From Gammaproteobacteria bacterium (lineage in GTDB: Bacteria; Pseudomonadota; Gammaproteobacteria; Legionellales; Legionellaceae), in NCBI GenBank assembly GCA_030428185.1, contig JAUICE010000010.1, positions 1 to 43,767 of the forward strand: a DNA stretch of 43,767 nt, given 5' to 3'. Of the stretch, positions 1 through 9,235 are shown piece after piece. The notes beneath the pieces are model-generated. The model saw only the letters and a list, made by a program, of their open reading frames with translations. It ran no database searches and was not told the origin of the DNA. A program made the translations under genes and the position numbers. Position 1 is the first letter of the stretch. Each line of letters opens with the position of its first letter.

Positions 1-3
1 CGG

Positions 4-87
4 TCAAATATTCAAGGTTTGGATTTTTCAATTGAGGAATGGTTATTCCATTCCGATTGAGAAAAATACCAAAGATTGAGGATTTGA
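4..87. repeat. Long imperfect palindrome (hairpin) upstream of prfC
   Basis: The inner stem is GGAATGG (36-42) with CCATTCC (48-54) around a 5-base loop. It extends outward through TCAAT (28-32) with ATTGA (56-60), and on to TCAAAT (4-9) with ATTTGA (82-87). The whole 84-base stretch can fold as one long, interrupted hairpin. It directly abuts a copy of the dispersed repeat at 89-133. It could be part of a small non-autonomous element or the 3' end of a transcript entering from the left, and the sequence does not decide. There is no gene in 1-302. Apart from this palindrome and the repeat, the rest is AT-rich leader for prfC. Confidence 0.6.
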
Positions 88-88
88 C

Positions 89-133
89 AACGCTCAAAAA
101 CATGCATTATGAAAGGATAGGGGTATATTTGGG
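89..133 (+). repeat. Dispersed repeat, copy A
   Basis: This copy reads AACGCTCAAAAA, then a CATGCAT stretch, then TATGAAAGGATAGGGGTA. Over 36 bases (91-126) it matches the reverse complement of 4665-4700 at 33 positions. It shares the AACGCTCAAAA start and GGGTATAT end with the inverted-repeat arms at 35861-35906 and 36132-36177. It lies about 170 bases upstream of prfC. Confidence 0.7.
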
Positions 134-302
134 ATAATTAGCCTGCTCTTAAGTGCTTCGATAAATGTGGTTTTTATTCATTAAAATTAATGGGTTAAAT
201 GGTATTCTTTTGTTTTTTTTATAAAGTGATTTGTGCTAATAGCTTGCATTTTGCTTTTTTTCTTCGATAATCAGCATCATTATTTAAAAGCTGGTTATTT
301 AA

Positions 303-1883
303 ATGTCTGATCTTAATAGTGAAATAGAAAAACGGCGTACTTTTGCCATTATTTCTCACCCTGATGCAGGAAAAACCACTCTTACTGAAAAATTACTTCT
401 ATTTGGGGGAGCAATTAATCTTGCAGGTGCCGTAAAAGGTAAAAAAGCGACGCGTAGCGTCACCTCAGACTGGATGGCAATGGAACAAGAGCGGGGAATA
501 TCTGTTACGACATCGGTCATGCAATTTATTTATCATGACAGAATTGTCAATCTGTTAGATACACCTGGACATGCTGATTTCTCTGAAGATACGTATCGCA
601 CGCTAACCGCGGTAGACTCAGCACTCATGGTAATAGATGTCGCTAAAGGTGTAGAAGAGAGAACCATTAAGTTAATGGAAATTTGTCGTATGCGCCACAC
701 ACCTATTATGACATTTATCAACAAGCTTGATAGAGAGGGAAAAGATGCTTTGTCTTTACTTGATGAGGTTGAAGATGTTTTAAAAATACAGTGTGCGCCT
801 GTGACTTGGCCCATTGGTATGGGAAGCCGATTTAAAGGAATTTACCATTTATACAGAGATAAGGTTTATCTGTATGAACCAGGCAGTAACACAACTAAAA
901 ATGACATCACAGTATATGACGGTATTGATAATGAGGCATTAGAGGACATTTTAGGTGATCAACTTGATGATCTAAAAATGGACATTGAGCTTATACAAGG
1001 CGCTAGTCATCGTTTTGATGTTGATGCGTATTTAAATGCGAAGCTATCGCCTGTGTATTTTGGTTCAGCCATGAATAACTTTGGTATCCGTGAGCTACTT
1101 GATGATTTTGTGATGCATGCTCCAGCTCCTGGAGCGTTTAAAACAACCTGTCGTGAAGTGATACCAAGTGAGGAAAAGCTCACTGGCTTTGTGTTTAAAA
1201 TACAAGCGAATATGGATCCCAACCATCGAGACAGAATTGCGTTTATGCGAATATGCTCAGGTACATTTAAGCAAGGAATGAAACTTAAGCACTTACGTTT
1301 GGGTAAAGATATTCAAATCAGCAATGCGATGACATTTCTCGCATCTGATAGAAAACAAACCAGTAATGCTTATCCAGGGGATATTTTGGGTTTACATAAT
1401 CATGGCACAATACAGATTGGTGACACTTTTACTCAAGGAGAGAAGCTAAAGTTCTTAGGTATTCCTAATTTTGCACCAGAGCTTTTTCGACTAGTACGTT
1501 TAAAAGATCCACTAAAAAGTAAGGCACTTGTTAAAGGATTGATTCAGTTGTCAGAAGAGGGGGCCACACAAGTTTTTCGTCGCTTAAATTCTAATGAGTT
1601 AATATTAGGCGCTATTGGTGTGTTACAGTTTGATGTGGTGGCGCATCGCTTAAAGAATGAGTATAAAGTAGATTGTATTTATGAGTCAGTTAGTGTTGCA
1701 AAAGCTCGCTGGGTATTTGCAGATGATGAGCAAGCGTTAAAGCAGTTAAAAGAGCGGGCACCAGAAAACTTAGCACTCGATGGGGCAGATATGTTAACCT
1801 ATTTAGCGCCAACGGCAGTGAACTTACAGATGACAGAAGAAAGGTTTCCAGAGATTAGCTTTAAAGCAACACGGGAACATTAA
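303..1883 (+). CDS. prfC: Peptide chain release factor 3 (RF3)
   Basis: This is a translational GTPase that removes RF1/RF2 from the ribosome after peptide release and acts in the cytoplasm. The 526-residue length fits the family. G-domain motifs are clear: the P-loop HPDAGKTT at residues 19-26, a switch region with [13 protein letters not shown] at 86-90 and NKLD at 140-143. A domain-II beta barrel and the RF3 C-terminal domain follow, with [11 protein letters not shown] as a typical family stretch. The ATG at 303 starts the conserved N-terminus directly ([20 protein letters not shown]). The ribosome binding site is weak. The Spy-like gene follows 24 bases downstream on the same strand and may be cotranscribed. 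The assignment is firm. Confidence 0.97.
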   Translation: MSDLNSEIEKRRTFAIISHPDAGKTTLTEKLLLFGGAINLAGAVKGKKATRSVTSDWMAMEQERGISVTTSVMQFIYHDRIVNLLDTPGHADFSEDTYRTLTAVDSALMVIDVAKGVEERTIKLMEICRMRHTPIMTFINKLDREGKDALSLLDEVEDVLKIQCAPVTWPIGMGSRFKGIYHLYRDKVYLYEPGSNTTKNDITVYDGIDNEALEDILGDQLDDLKMDIELIQGASHRFDVDAYLNAKLSPVYFGSAMNNFGIRELLDDFVMHAPAPGAFKTTCREVIPSEEKLTGFVFKIQANMDPNHRDRIAFMRICSGTFKQGMKLKHLRLGKDIQISNAMTFLASDRKQTSNAYPGDILGLHNHGTIQIGDTFTQGEKLKFLGIPNFAPELFRLVRLKDPLKSKALVKGLIQLSEEGATQVFRRLNSNELILGAIGVLQFDVVAHRLKNEYKVDCIYESVSVAKARWVFADDEQALKQLKERAPENLALDGADMLTYLAPTAVNLQMTEERFPEISFKATREH

Positions 1884-1907
1884 GAATATTGATTAAGGAG
1901 ATCATTG

Positions 1908-2396
1908 ATGAATTTAAAAGTAATAACACGTTTTTCTCTTATGGCGGTTTTTATATTAGCTAGTCCTTTTGTATTTGCTAAGCAAGATAAAACTGGACAT
2001 GTAAATAATTTGACAACGAAACCATTGAGTTTTAAGCCACAAAAAAATGTGTTTTCGACACTCACCGATGAGCAGCGTTCAAAAATAAAAGATATTGCTA
2101 ATCAAATGCGTGTTAAAATGCTAAAGACTGCAGCCGAGCTTCGCCAAGGCCAGGCGATGATGAAGACGCTTGTAATGGCTGATAAGTTTGATGAAGGTAA
2201 GGCAAAAACCTTAGCAGATAGCCAGGGTAAACTTTATGCGAATATGGTGTTTTTACGTTTACAAACAAGACATCAAATTTATCAAGTAATGACGCCAGAG
2301 CAAAGAAAACAGCTTGAAGAGCAAATGAAGGCAATGGTACAGCCAATGATGGGTAAAAAGGCTATGCCTGCGCCGTCTATGGATAATAAAAAGTAA
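1908..2396 (+). CDS. Spy/CpxP-like periplasmic protein
   Basis: The 162-residue exported protein has an N-terminal signal peptide (hydrophobic core about residues 10-22, ending near VFA-K). Two LTxxQ-like helices characterise the Spy/CpxP family: LTDEQRSKIKDIANQM and MTPEQRKQLEEQMKAM. The mature part is helical and rich in Lys, Gln and Met. Family members are periplasmic chaperones or stress sensors induced by envelope damage, and that role is inferred here. The ATG at 1908 is chosen because AAGGAG (1895-1900) sits 7 bases upstream. A TTG three bases earlier would be too close. A two-component Cpx or Bae partner is not in this window. Confidence 0.8.
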   Translation: MNLKVITRFSLMAVFILASPFVFAKQDKTGHVNNLTTKPLSFKPQKNVFSTLTDEQRSKIKDIANQMRVKMLKTAAELRQGQAMMKTLVMADKFDEGKAKTLADSQGKLYANMVFLRLQTRHQIYQVMTPEQRKQLEEQMKAMVQPMMGKKAMPAPSMDNKK

Positions 2397-2546
2397 TAAC
2401 ACTAAACGATAGTTTATGCAGGGCAAGCGCATGACGGTATGCGTTTGTCATGTAGTCTCTTGGCTGATTATTCACCACAGTCAGGACCTCCTTGTTATTG
2501 ACCCTTTCACTCCCATCCTTTTTAAGCGTTTACCCTGTTTATCAGG

Positions 2547-2583
2547 ACTCAAAACGTGCATTTTAAGTTCCATTGGGTATATG
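2547..2583 (+). repeat. Dispersed repeat copy
   Basis: It starts ACTCAAAACGTGCA and ends TTCCATTGGGTATAT. It matches the reverse complement of the arm at 35861-35906 at most positions. It lies in the 240-base gap (2397-2636) between the Spy-like gene and the deacetylase. Just left of it, 2511-2530 contains a CCCATCCTTTTTAAGCG stretch that may be a decayed copy of the other subtype in opposite orientation. Near 2430-2455 the gap also holds a small CATGAC/GTCATG inverted repeat. No credible gene is seen in the gap. Confidence 0.6.
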
Positions 2584-2636
2584 ATATTAACGGTGGATTA
2601 AATAAACTGTGTTATGTGGGCTTAAGGATGAGGATT

Positions 2637-3491
2637 ATGCGTTATATTTACTGGTTAACGAGTGTACTTTTAACTTTTTCTTGCTTTGCGCTTGAAGTGC
2701 AAACGATAAAGCATACACCTAAGCAAGTCGCTATTACTATAGATGATTTACCCTTTGTTGGGACGACACACAATCGTGAAAGTAATCTAAGGCGAGAGCG
2801 TGAGCGTTTCTTGAGGATGATGGGAGCATTGGTGGAAAGGAAAGCTCCAGCGACAGGTTTTGTTGTGGCAGGAACGATTGAAAAAGATCAGTGGTCTTTA
2901 CTAGAAGCGTTTCATGAAGCAGGGTTTATTATTGGAAATCATACTTATTCGCATATTGCATTAGGCTATAATCGTGCAAGTCGATATATTCATGATATTG
3001 AGCGAGCAGATAAGGTATTAGCACCTCTCATGAGCCAGCCAAAATATTTTCGTTATCCTTATCTTTCTGAAGGGCATGGTCATAAAAAAGAGGTTGTATT
3101 AAATTTTCTAAAAGAAAATGGATATGTTGTTGCGCCAGTGACCATAGATACTAAAGATTTTCGTTTTAATCAAAAACTATTTCGTGTTGCTTATCGAGCA
3201 AGGCCAGCTTACTTACCATATTTAAAGAAACAGTACTTGGCTTATATTTGGGCTCAAACGAAGCGAGCTGAAAAAAAAGCGATGAAAAAATTTAATCGTC
3301 CAATTAAGCATATTTTACTCATTCATGCGAACTTGCTTAACAGTCACTTCATCGGTGATATCGTTGATATGTACCGACATCATGGTTATGAAATTATTTC
3401 GTTACCCGAAGCACTAAAAGATCCTCATACCATACAGGCCGGCCTAAACTACAAAGGGCTAAAAGGTATTGATCTAGCGTTTAAGCTCTAA
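2637..3491 (+). CDS. Polysaccharide deacetylase (NodB-fold), exported
   Basis: This is a carbohydrate esterase family 4 (NodB-type) protein. Metal-ligand and catalytic motifs are in order: TIDD with D36 and D37, HTYSH with H102 and H106, and RYPY at 139-142. The family removes N-acetyl or related groups from chitin-like or peptidoglycan sugars, and the substrate here is unknown. The N-terminus (MRYIYWLTSVLLTFSCFA) is a signal peptide, so the enzyme is expected in the envelope or outside. The ATG at 2637 gives that signal directly and has AAGG 9 bases upstream. The frame stays open to 2556, but that extension crosses a dispersed repeat. Its 3' end overlaps convergent mltA by 18 bases. The length of 284 aa is normal. 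Confidence 0.85.
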   Translation: MRYIYWLTSVLLTFSCFALEVQTIKHTPKQVAITIDDLPFVGTTHNRESNLRRERERFLRMMGALVERKAPATGFVVAGTIEKDQWSLLEAFHEAGFIIGNHTYSHIALGYNRASRYIHDIERADKVLAPLMSQPKYFRYPYLSEGHGHKKEVVLNFLKENGYVVAPVTIDTKDFRFNQKLFRVAYRARPAYLPYLKKQYLAYIWAQTKRAEKKAMKKFNRPIKHILLIHANLLNSHFIGDIVDMYRHHGYEIISLPEALKDPHTIQAGLNYKGLKGIDLAFKL

Positions 3492-4664
3492 GTTAAGAGT
3501 CTTTGGTAGTAAAATCCAATAAAAGCCGCTGTTTTTCATGTGTCCAGCAATCATAGCGGCATTTTCCCCTCCTCCCCAAAAGATATCTCCGCGCACTGGT
3601 CCTCGAATTGCGCCACCAGTGTCTTGTGCTATCATGAGTCTATTGAAGGGGAGCGTCTTATTGAAATTTTGTGGATTTGGATAAGTTGTTGAAAGCCACA
3701 ATGGTAACCCTAGGGGTAAGTATTTTCTATCAATAGCCAAAGAGTATCCGGCGGTTAGTGGCACATTTTGTGCGCCGATAATTTCGTTAGATTTTAGGGT
3801 TCTAAAAAAGACAAACGATTCATTTTTATGTAGATAATAATCAAGTTTTTCTGGATGTTGCTCTAAATACTGTTTAATGCGTTGCATCGACGCATTATCT
3901 TTATTCATAATGCCATCTTTAATTAAAAGCCCTGCCAAAGCGGTATAACTTTTACCATTTTGAGCCTCGTAGCTTACGATAATTTTATTTCCATCGGGCA
4001 AAATAATGTACCCAGATCCTTGAATACCAAGAAACAATCTATCGATACGACTTTTAATATAAGCAATTACCTTTGCGTGTTCAGAAATTTTACCTTCGTT
4101 TATTTCCTTTCGAGAGTGGTAGGGGAGTACTGTTTGGTTCTCTATTCTTGCAATAATATATTTGTTCTTAAACTCTTTTGAGAAGGCACTTAAATTGATG
4201 CGAACCAAGTCATCTGGTTTTTCATAAATAGGAACATTAAATTCTTTAGTTTTAATAAGGCTACCCTGGATGCTTGGTAGGTAATATCCAGTAAATAAAC
4301 CTTTAATGGGTAGTCCATGAAGATAAAAACGATAAGGTGAAAAGAACTCTTTAATAAATTTTTTTGCACTAAGCGTATTTCGAACATCATTTTGATTTAA
4401 CGCCAAACATACCGGCATAAAATCACGCACCTTAAGGGGGATATATTGAGTTCCAATATCTCTATTTTGAGGTTGCTTTAAAAAACTTTGACAAGAATAT
4501 TTAAAGGCTTGGAGTGATGGTAGTAAGTTTGCTTGATTAAAGGCTTTGAACTCACGAAACGAAGCGTGCTCAAGAGTAATGCCCTGGTTGTAGGAAAGAC
4601 CTAGGTAATATCCTAAGAAAAATAAACCAATACTAACTAAAAAAGATATGATTAACCGCCTCAT
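3474..4664 (-). CDS. mltA: Membrane-bound lytic murein transglycosylase A (MltA family)
   Basis: The enzyme cleaves the MurNAc-GlcNAc bond of peptidoglycan to give 1,6-anhydro products. The 396 residues carry the MltA domain and the C-terminal 3D barrel, with AQDTGGAIRGPVRGD at about residues 346-360. D348 and D360 are candidate active-site or structural aspartates by family analogy. The N-terminus has a hydrophobic segment (about residues 4-20) but no lipobox cysteine, so it looks anchored by a transmembrane helix or signal anchor, unlike lipoprotein MltA of E. coli. The start ATG lies immediately after a dispersed repeat copy (4665-4700), whose purine-rich AAGGATAGGGG forms the only ribosome-binding-like sequence. 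The EF-hand gene is 85 bases upstream on the same strand. Confidence 0.93.
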   Translation of the reverse strand: MRRLIISFLVSIGLFFLGYYLGLSYNQGITLEHASFREFKAFNQANLLPSLQAFKYSCQSFLKQPQNRDIGTQYIPLKVRDFMPVCLALNQNDVRNTLSAKKFIKEFFSPYRFYLHGLPIKGLFTGYYLPSIQGSLIKTKEFNVPIYEKPDDLVRINLSAFSKEFKNKYIIARIENQTVLPYHSRKEINEGKISEHAKVIAYIKSRIDRLFLGIQGSGYIILPDGNKIIVSYEAQNGKSYTALAGLLIKDGIMNKDNASMQRIKQYLEQHPEKLDYYLHKNESFVFFRTLKSNEIIGAQNVPLTAGYSLAIDRKYLPLGLPLWLSTTYPNPQNFNKTLPFNRLMIAQDTGGAIRGPVRGDIFWGGGENAAMIAGHMKNSGFYWILLPKTLNLELKR

Positions 4665-4700
4665 GTACCCCTATCCTTTCATAATGCGTGGTTTTGAGCG
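4665..4700 (-). repeat. Dispersed repeat, copy B, forming the mltA leader
   Basis: Read on the minus strand it is CGCTCAAAACCACGCAT followed by TATGAAAGGATAGGGGTAC, directly before the mltA ATG. It matches copy A (91-126) at 33 of 36 positions. The AAGGATAGGGG part lies where the mltA Shine-Dalgarno sequence should be, so the repeat seems to supply or constrain translation initiation. Confidence 0.7.
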
Positions 4701-4749
4701 TTTTTAACCGATTAAGTGTTAGGCATTTAATAACGACTCTTTAAAAAAA

Positions 4750-5310
4750 TTAAGCCACAGGTTTTACAATCATACGCTCTATTTCATCTTTACTCATCCT
4801 GCGCTGAATAATTGAACTGGTAAAAGCATGCGATAACTGTAGCATATCTAGGAACATTGCTTTTGCTTGTATGACTACACGGCTTTGACTATCTTTTTTA
4901 AGCTTGATAGCACGAATAGCCGTTTTGTTAATAGGGCGATACGATAAAGTATGATTTTTTTCTGTATATCGTCCAATATAGAGTTTTTCAAAAAGCGGAT
5001 CACTTGCATCAATGATATTATCTCTATTGGTATCATAAGGTGCTAACTGGTTTAGATTTGAAAATAAGTAAAATTTACCGCGCTCTTTTAAAATTAAATA
5101 CAGATCTTTTTCATTGTCATCGGTGCTTATTTTAGCTGTTTGCAATATTGAATCTGCTCGTAGAACGACAACTCCTACAGAAGGCGCATGTGATAAAATT
5201 TTGCTTTTGAAAAACAGCGGTGGCTCATTATAGTTTTGATGATTAATATATAAAGCTATCAGTATTACACAAACAACAGCAACACTCAGAAGGGTTGTTG
5301 TTTTGGTCAT
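4750..5310 (-). CDS. Membrane-anchored protein with an EF-hand-like calcium loop
   Basis: The 186-residue protein is not assigned to a named family. An N-terminal hydrophobic segment (about residues 7-22) anchors or exports it. A single EF-hand-type loop occurs at residues 93-104, with D93, N95, D97, I99, D101 and D104 in the expected ligand positions, preceded by a FYLFSNLNQLAPY strand/helix. Calcium binding is inferred. The C-terminal part is basic and helical. The start at 5310 is supported by AAGGGAA 5 bases upstream. It lies upstream of mltA on the same strand, 85 bases apart, and is divergent from comEC, so a role in envelope or peptidoglycan biology is possible but unproven. Confidence 0.7.
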   Translation of the reverse strand: MTKTTTLLSVAVVCVILIALYINHQNYNEPPLFFKSKILSHAPSVGVVVLRADSILQTAKISTDDNEKDLYLILKERGKFYLFSNLNQLAPYDTNRDNIIDASDPLFEKLYIGRYTEKNHTLSYRPINKTAIRAIKLKKDSQSRVVIQAKAMFLDMLQLSHAFTSSIIQRRMSKDEIERMIVKPVA

Positions 5311-5369
5311 GGTAATTCCCTTGCTAATTTAATTTGGAAGACTTTCTTAACTTCACTTTTTACTTTACT

Positions 5370-7586
5370 ATGGTGGACGTAGCTGTCAAAGGATATTGGC
5401 CTCGCGTGTTGAAAAAACAATTTTTTTTTATTTTAGGGATCGTTTTATCTATCAATTTGCCCATTTATTGGGTGTTTCTTTTTGTACTTATAGCGTTTAT
5501 TTATCGCCTTAGGCTATCGATGGGCTTGTTAGTCTCTGCCTGGCTATGCACTTTTAGTGTTCAGCTATTACTTTTTCCAAAACCTATAGAGACACAATTA
5601 CTTAATCGAGATGTTACGCTTATAGGCTCTGTGATTGAGATAAAAAAGTTAAAGCCTATGACGTTTGTATTTGATGTTTATAAAATAAACAACAAATCGT
5701 ATTATACACGAGTACTGCTCACAAATTATCACTTGCCGGGCAATATATTAATTAACGAGCAACTACAAATTAAAGCAAAAATCAAATTGTTCTCACGCTT
5801 TTATAATGAAGGAAGTAGGGACTATAGAAAGCTGATGTGGTTTAAACGTATTCAGGCCAAAGGATATATTAAAGACTATCACCGACTAGGTATCGAGCAA
5901 GGTGGTTATTTTTCTAATACTAGGCAACACCTACTAAAGCATTTAAGAGCGCTGTCACTGAATATTAAAGTTCAAGGATTAATAGAATCTTTAACGCTTG
6001 GCGTGCGTGAACACTTATCGAGAAATTGGAAAGAAGTATTTCGTCAGACGGGAACGGGGCATTTAATAGCAATATCAGGTTTGCATGTAGGTATTGTTGC
6101 TTATCTTATATATAAACTTACTTTTTATCTCTGGCGTCAGAGCGCATATTTATGTCAGAGGATAGCTGCGCAACGGGTAAGCGCGCTATTAGCGATACTT
6201 AGTGCATTTATGTATGCGGGTATTACAGGATTTTCTGTTTCAGCCTTGAGAGCTTTCTTAATGGTTAGTGCAGTAATGGTAGCAACTTTACTTAAAAGAA
6301 AAAGTTACCACTGGGACTCGTTTATGCTAGCACTTATTTTAGTGTTATTGCTTAACCCATACTCTATATATAGCTATGGGTTTTATTTATCTTTTTATGC
6401 AGTTTTTATTATATTTCATTTTTTAGACAATAAACCAGGACAAATTTTCCGAATACAGATAGCTATTTCAACGTTGATGATACCCCTGTCGCTATATCTT
6501 TTTGATTATGCTAGCTTTGTGAGCTTTCCCGCAAATTTTATTGCAATACCCATAGTGAGCTTTTGTGTTTTGCCTGTAAGTTTTCTGGTGCTTTTTTTTA
6601 GTAGTTGTTACCAACCGTTAGCACTGTGGCTATCCCATTGGCTTTCTTATGTAGTCTATTGCCTATACGATATTTTATATGTATTAAAAACGTTAACTTG
6701 GGCTAGGTTACCCTTTGTAATAGCAAATACTTATCAGTTTGTATGTTTATCAATTTTATTATGGATGGTATTAAAAAAGCGTCTAAAACAATCTGTGTAC
6801 TTGAGTATATTTTTAGCCATACCAATATTTTTATTTACACCAAGTATTCCTACTAAAGCACTAAAAATTACAGTACTTGATGTTGGTCAAGGGTTATCAG
6901 TGTTATTACAAACTCGAAATCATGTACTTATCTATGATACTGCAAGGGCATTTTCCTCTGGATTTAGTTTTGCATCAAGTGTAATCAGTCCATATTTACA
7001 TCATCAAGGTGTACAACGTTTAGATACTATTGTTATCAGTCATGATGATATTGATCATAGTGGTGGGTTGCAAAACTTAGTAAAAAGATATCCTGTCGGA
7101 CAGATCATTAAAAATAGTAAAACTCAAGTGGCAAGTTGTCATCATACTAAGTCATGGCGATGGGATGGTGTAGACTTTCAATTTTTGTCGTTACCGAAGC
7201 TTGATAAAAGTGATAATAATCACTCCTGTGTATTAAAAGTAACTGTAGGTAGTCATCACATATTGCTACCAGGAGATATTGAACGAAAAGCGGAGCATTT
7301 TTTAGTAAGAAATTATAAGCAACAGCTTCGCTCAGATATATTAATTGTTCCACATCATGGATCTAATACTTCTTCAACGCTCTCTTTTTTAAATGCAGTG
7401 AGTCCTACGTATGCTGTAATTTCAGCGGGTAGAAATAATCGTTTTCATTTTCCGCATAAAAAAGTTGTTAGTCGTTATCAAAAAATGAAGACTAAAGTAT
7501 TAAATACGGCGAAAAACGGTCAAATTACTTGGTTAATTTTGGCAAAAACGCCTTTGGGTAAACCATCATTATTTATTAGTAATTAG
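5370..7586 (+). CDS. comEC: DNA internalisation competence protein ComEC/Rec2
   Basis: This is the inner-membrane channel protein for single-stranded DNA uptake in natural transformation. The layout is typical: N-terminal transmembrane helices, a soluble OB-like domain (about residues 70-170), the Competence domain with HLIAISGLHVGIVAYLIY and many helices, and a C-terminal metallo-beta-lactamase-like domain. That domain shows SHDDIDHSGG, LLPGDIE and VPHHGSNTS. The length is about 738 aa. The start is uncertain: ATG 5370 is used, TTG 5334 and GTG 5406 are in frame, and none has a clear ribosome binding site at good spacing. The 3' end overlaps the convergent outer-membrane gene by 4 bases. No pilus or other com genes are in the window, so transformation ability cannot be judged here. 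Confidence 0.93.
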   Translation: MVDVAVKGYWPRVLKKQFFFILGIVLSINLPIYWVFLFVLIAFIYRLRLSMGLLVSAWLCTFSVQLLLFPKPIETQLLNRDVTLIGSVIEIKKLKPMTFVFDVYKINNKSYYTRVLLTNYHLPGNILINEQLQIKAKIKLFSRFYNEGSRDYRKLMWFKRIQAKGYIKDYHRLGIEQGGYFSNTRQHLLKHLRALSLNIKVQGLIESLTLGVREHLSRNWKEVFRQTGTGHLIAISGLHVGIVAYLIYKLTFYLWRQSAYLCQRIAAQRVSALLAILSAFMYAGITGFSVSALRAFLMVSAVMVATLLKRKSYHWDSFMLALILVLLLNPYSIYSYGFYLSFYAVFIIFHFLDNKPGQIFRIQIAISTLMIPLSLYLFDYASFVSFPANFIAIPIVSFCVLPVSFLVLFFSSCYQPLALWLSHWLSYVVYCLYDILYVLKTLTWARLPFVIANTYQFVCLSILLWMVLKKRLKQSVYLSIFLAIPIFLFTPSIPTKALKITVLDVGQGLSVLLQTRNHVLIYDTARAFSSGFSFASSVISPYLHHQGVQRLDTIVISHDDIDHSGGLQNLVKRYPVGQIIKNSKTQVASCHHTKSWRWDGVDFQFLSLPKLDKSDNNHSCVLKVTVGSHHILLPGDIERKAEHFLVRNYKQQLRSDILIVPHHGSNTSSTLSFLNAVSPTYAVISAGRNNRFHFPHKKVVSRYQKMKTKVLNTAKNGQITWLILAKTPLGKPSLFISN

Positions 7587-8542
7587 GCGACAATAGAGAG
7601 TGCTATCATTGCTTCTCTAAAGTCTGGCGCATTTTTGCCTTTCAGACTAACCCATCCGCCTGCAATAATACCGACATTTGCCGAAAAGTTATATTCAAGT
7701 GCGGGTAATATCGATAGTAACTGCTCTTTAGCATGGCCAACGCTTGCTTGGCCGCCTAAAGATGTGGTTCCTAAGGTTCCAGAAAAGCTAGAAGCTTCTC
7801 GTTGGACATAATTTACTTCAAAAACAGGAACGAAGTTCTGCGTCAGCTGGTATTCAAATGCCATATCAGCTTGAAATTGATTTCCTGGACGAATCATTCC
7901 GCTTGTATTAAATCCACCACCATAGGTATTAAAGCCGTGTATATTCACATGTCTCGGGATATTATAGGTGACAGTGCATCTCGTTCTTAAATAATGATCA
8001 TTATTGAGTAATAGGAGCTTTTGAAGATTAACACCAAGTTTTGTTTGATAACTACCAGCGCCAAAGGCATCCACCCCATTGAGCGATGAGCTTAAATGTT
8101 CATAAGGTGCGGTAGGAAAAGTCTCAGTAATCGTAAAGCGTATAAAGGGAAGATAACTGTTTTGAGAAGGTGATAATAGTTGAATGCCCATACCTCCAGA
8201 AAGATCTGAAAAATTTGTTTTATTTTTATTTTGAAGAGAATGGCGGTCGACTGGAATATTTGTCGAAATATCCATGTAGTCAGTAAGACCGTAGATAATT
8301 ACAGGGGATACATTCAAAGTTTTGGTGTCGGGTACCTTTCTAACTTGCCAGTTATTACCGTAGAGTGCAAAGGTATCATTGTAACTCGCGTAGGTTTCAA
8401 GATTAATATGTCCTTTTGAGAAAGTCTTCCCAGAACCTGCTAACAGTGGTCCTGTGAACCAAGGAGCAGGTTGTGCATGAGTTAATGAGGCGTTGATGAT
8501 TACTAGCCACAAGAGAGTGAGCGTTTTTAAAGTATCAAGCAT
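7583..8542 (-). CDS. Putative outer-membrane beta-barrel protein
   Basis: The 319-residue protein starts with a signal peptide (MLDTLKTLTLLWLVIINASLTHA-QP). It continues with alternating hydrophobic/polar strands rich in Gly, Tyr, Asn and Ser, and ends in short strands typical of barrels. The pattern resembles the transporter-like proteins grouped with MetA-pathway (phenol degradation) or Legionella-type outer-membrane proteins, but I cannot name the family firmly and infer no substrate. ATG 8542 is preferred over TTG 8551, which directly follows the upstream stop. Neither has a strong ribosome binding site. The start is 9 bases after the stop of the preceding small barrel gene, suggesting translational coupling. 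Confidence 0.7.
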   Translation of the reverse strand: MLDTLKTLTLLWLVIINASLTHAQPAPWFTGPLLAGSGKTFSKGHINLETYASYNDTFALYGNNWQVRKVPDTKTLNVSPVIIYGLTDYMDISTNIPVDRHSLQNKNKTNFSDLSGGMGIQLLSPSQNSYLPFIRFTITETFPTAPYEHLSSSLNGVDAFGAGSYQTKLGVNLQKLLLLNNDHYLRTRCTVTYNIPRHVNIHGFNTYGGGFNTSGMIRPGNQFQADMAFEYQLTQNFVPVFEVNYVQREASSFSGTLGTTSLGGQASVGHAKEQLLSILPALEYNFSANVGIIAGGWVSLKGKNAPDFREAMIALSIVA

Positions 8543-8551
8543 TCTAGTCAA

Positions 8552-9097
8552 CTAGTCATAAACGAAATATTTTATACCAATTTGGCCAAGACCGAATAGT
8601 ATGGTGTGTTTATCATTCTCTGCTGTTTTTACGTAAGCAAAGGGTGCGACATTAACAAACCATTGTAAAAATAGGTAGGGTTGATATTCAAAGCCAGTAT
8701 ATGAGCCAATTGCATAAGGTCTGTTTTGATGGGCTGAGTGCTTTTTAAAATAATATTGTGTTTCTGCATAAAATCCATTGGTTAAGAAAAAATCAGCAGT
8801 CATCTCTTTTCTTAAGCCGCCAGAAATCCCTAAATGGAAAAAACGTCTACTATCTGAAGAGTTAGAATCCCTATGGTTTTGATACATACCAGTGATGCCA
8901 CCTTCATATTTTGTATTTTGCGCGTAGACTCCTATGTTAAATCTAGCCACATTTGAAAAATAATTAAACAATCCTCCTACACCTATCTGATAAGGTTTTT
9001 TGAGACTTTCTTGATGTCTCATATAGCTAGTATACATTGTGGCATTTGTTTGTAGCGCAAAGAAAATAAGACAAAAAGATAAAATCCGTTTTGACAC
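8552..9097 (-). CDS. Small putative outer-membrane protein, paralogue of the gene at 9302-9799
   Basis: The 181-residue protein has a signal peptide (MSKRILSFCLIFFALQTNA) and a Tyr/Phe/Gly-rich body of alternating strands suggesting a small beta barrel. Its C-terminal half aligns by eye with the next gene upstream: PYAIGSYTGFEYQP versus PYSLGVYVGLQYQP, and QIGIKYFVYD versus NIGMKYFFK at the end. The start is GTG at 9097, with TTAGGAG 6 bases upstream, a clear decision. It is followed within 9 bases by the larger barrel gene. The function is unknown. C-terminal aromatic residues are compatible with a BAM-recognised barrel. Confidence 0.65.
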   Translation of the reverse strand: MSKRILSFCLIFFALQTNATMYTSYMRHQESLKKPYQIGVGGLFNYFSNVARFNIGVYAQNTKYEGGITGMYQNHRDSNSSDSRRFFHLGISGGLRKEMTADFFLTNGFYAETQYYFKKHSAHQNRPYAIGSYTGFEYQPYLFLQWFVNVAPFAYVKTAENDKHTILFGLGQIGIKYFVYD

Positions 9098-9235
9098 TAG
9101 TGACTCCTAAAAATACATATAAAAAAACATTCTAGCAAACAGGACGCTATTGTAAATCTGTTTCTTATGTATCAAAAGTAAAATTGATTTTTCAGGTTAA
9201 TATTATGTGTGGATTAACTTGTTGTGGTAGATAAG

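Noticed and set aside
2416-2601. Open frame of 61 codons before the deacetylase
   Set aside because: It crosses a dispersed repeat copy, has no binding site and its composition is not protein-like.
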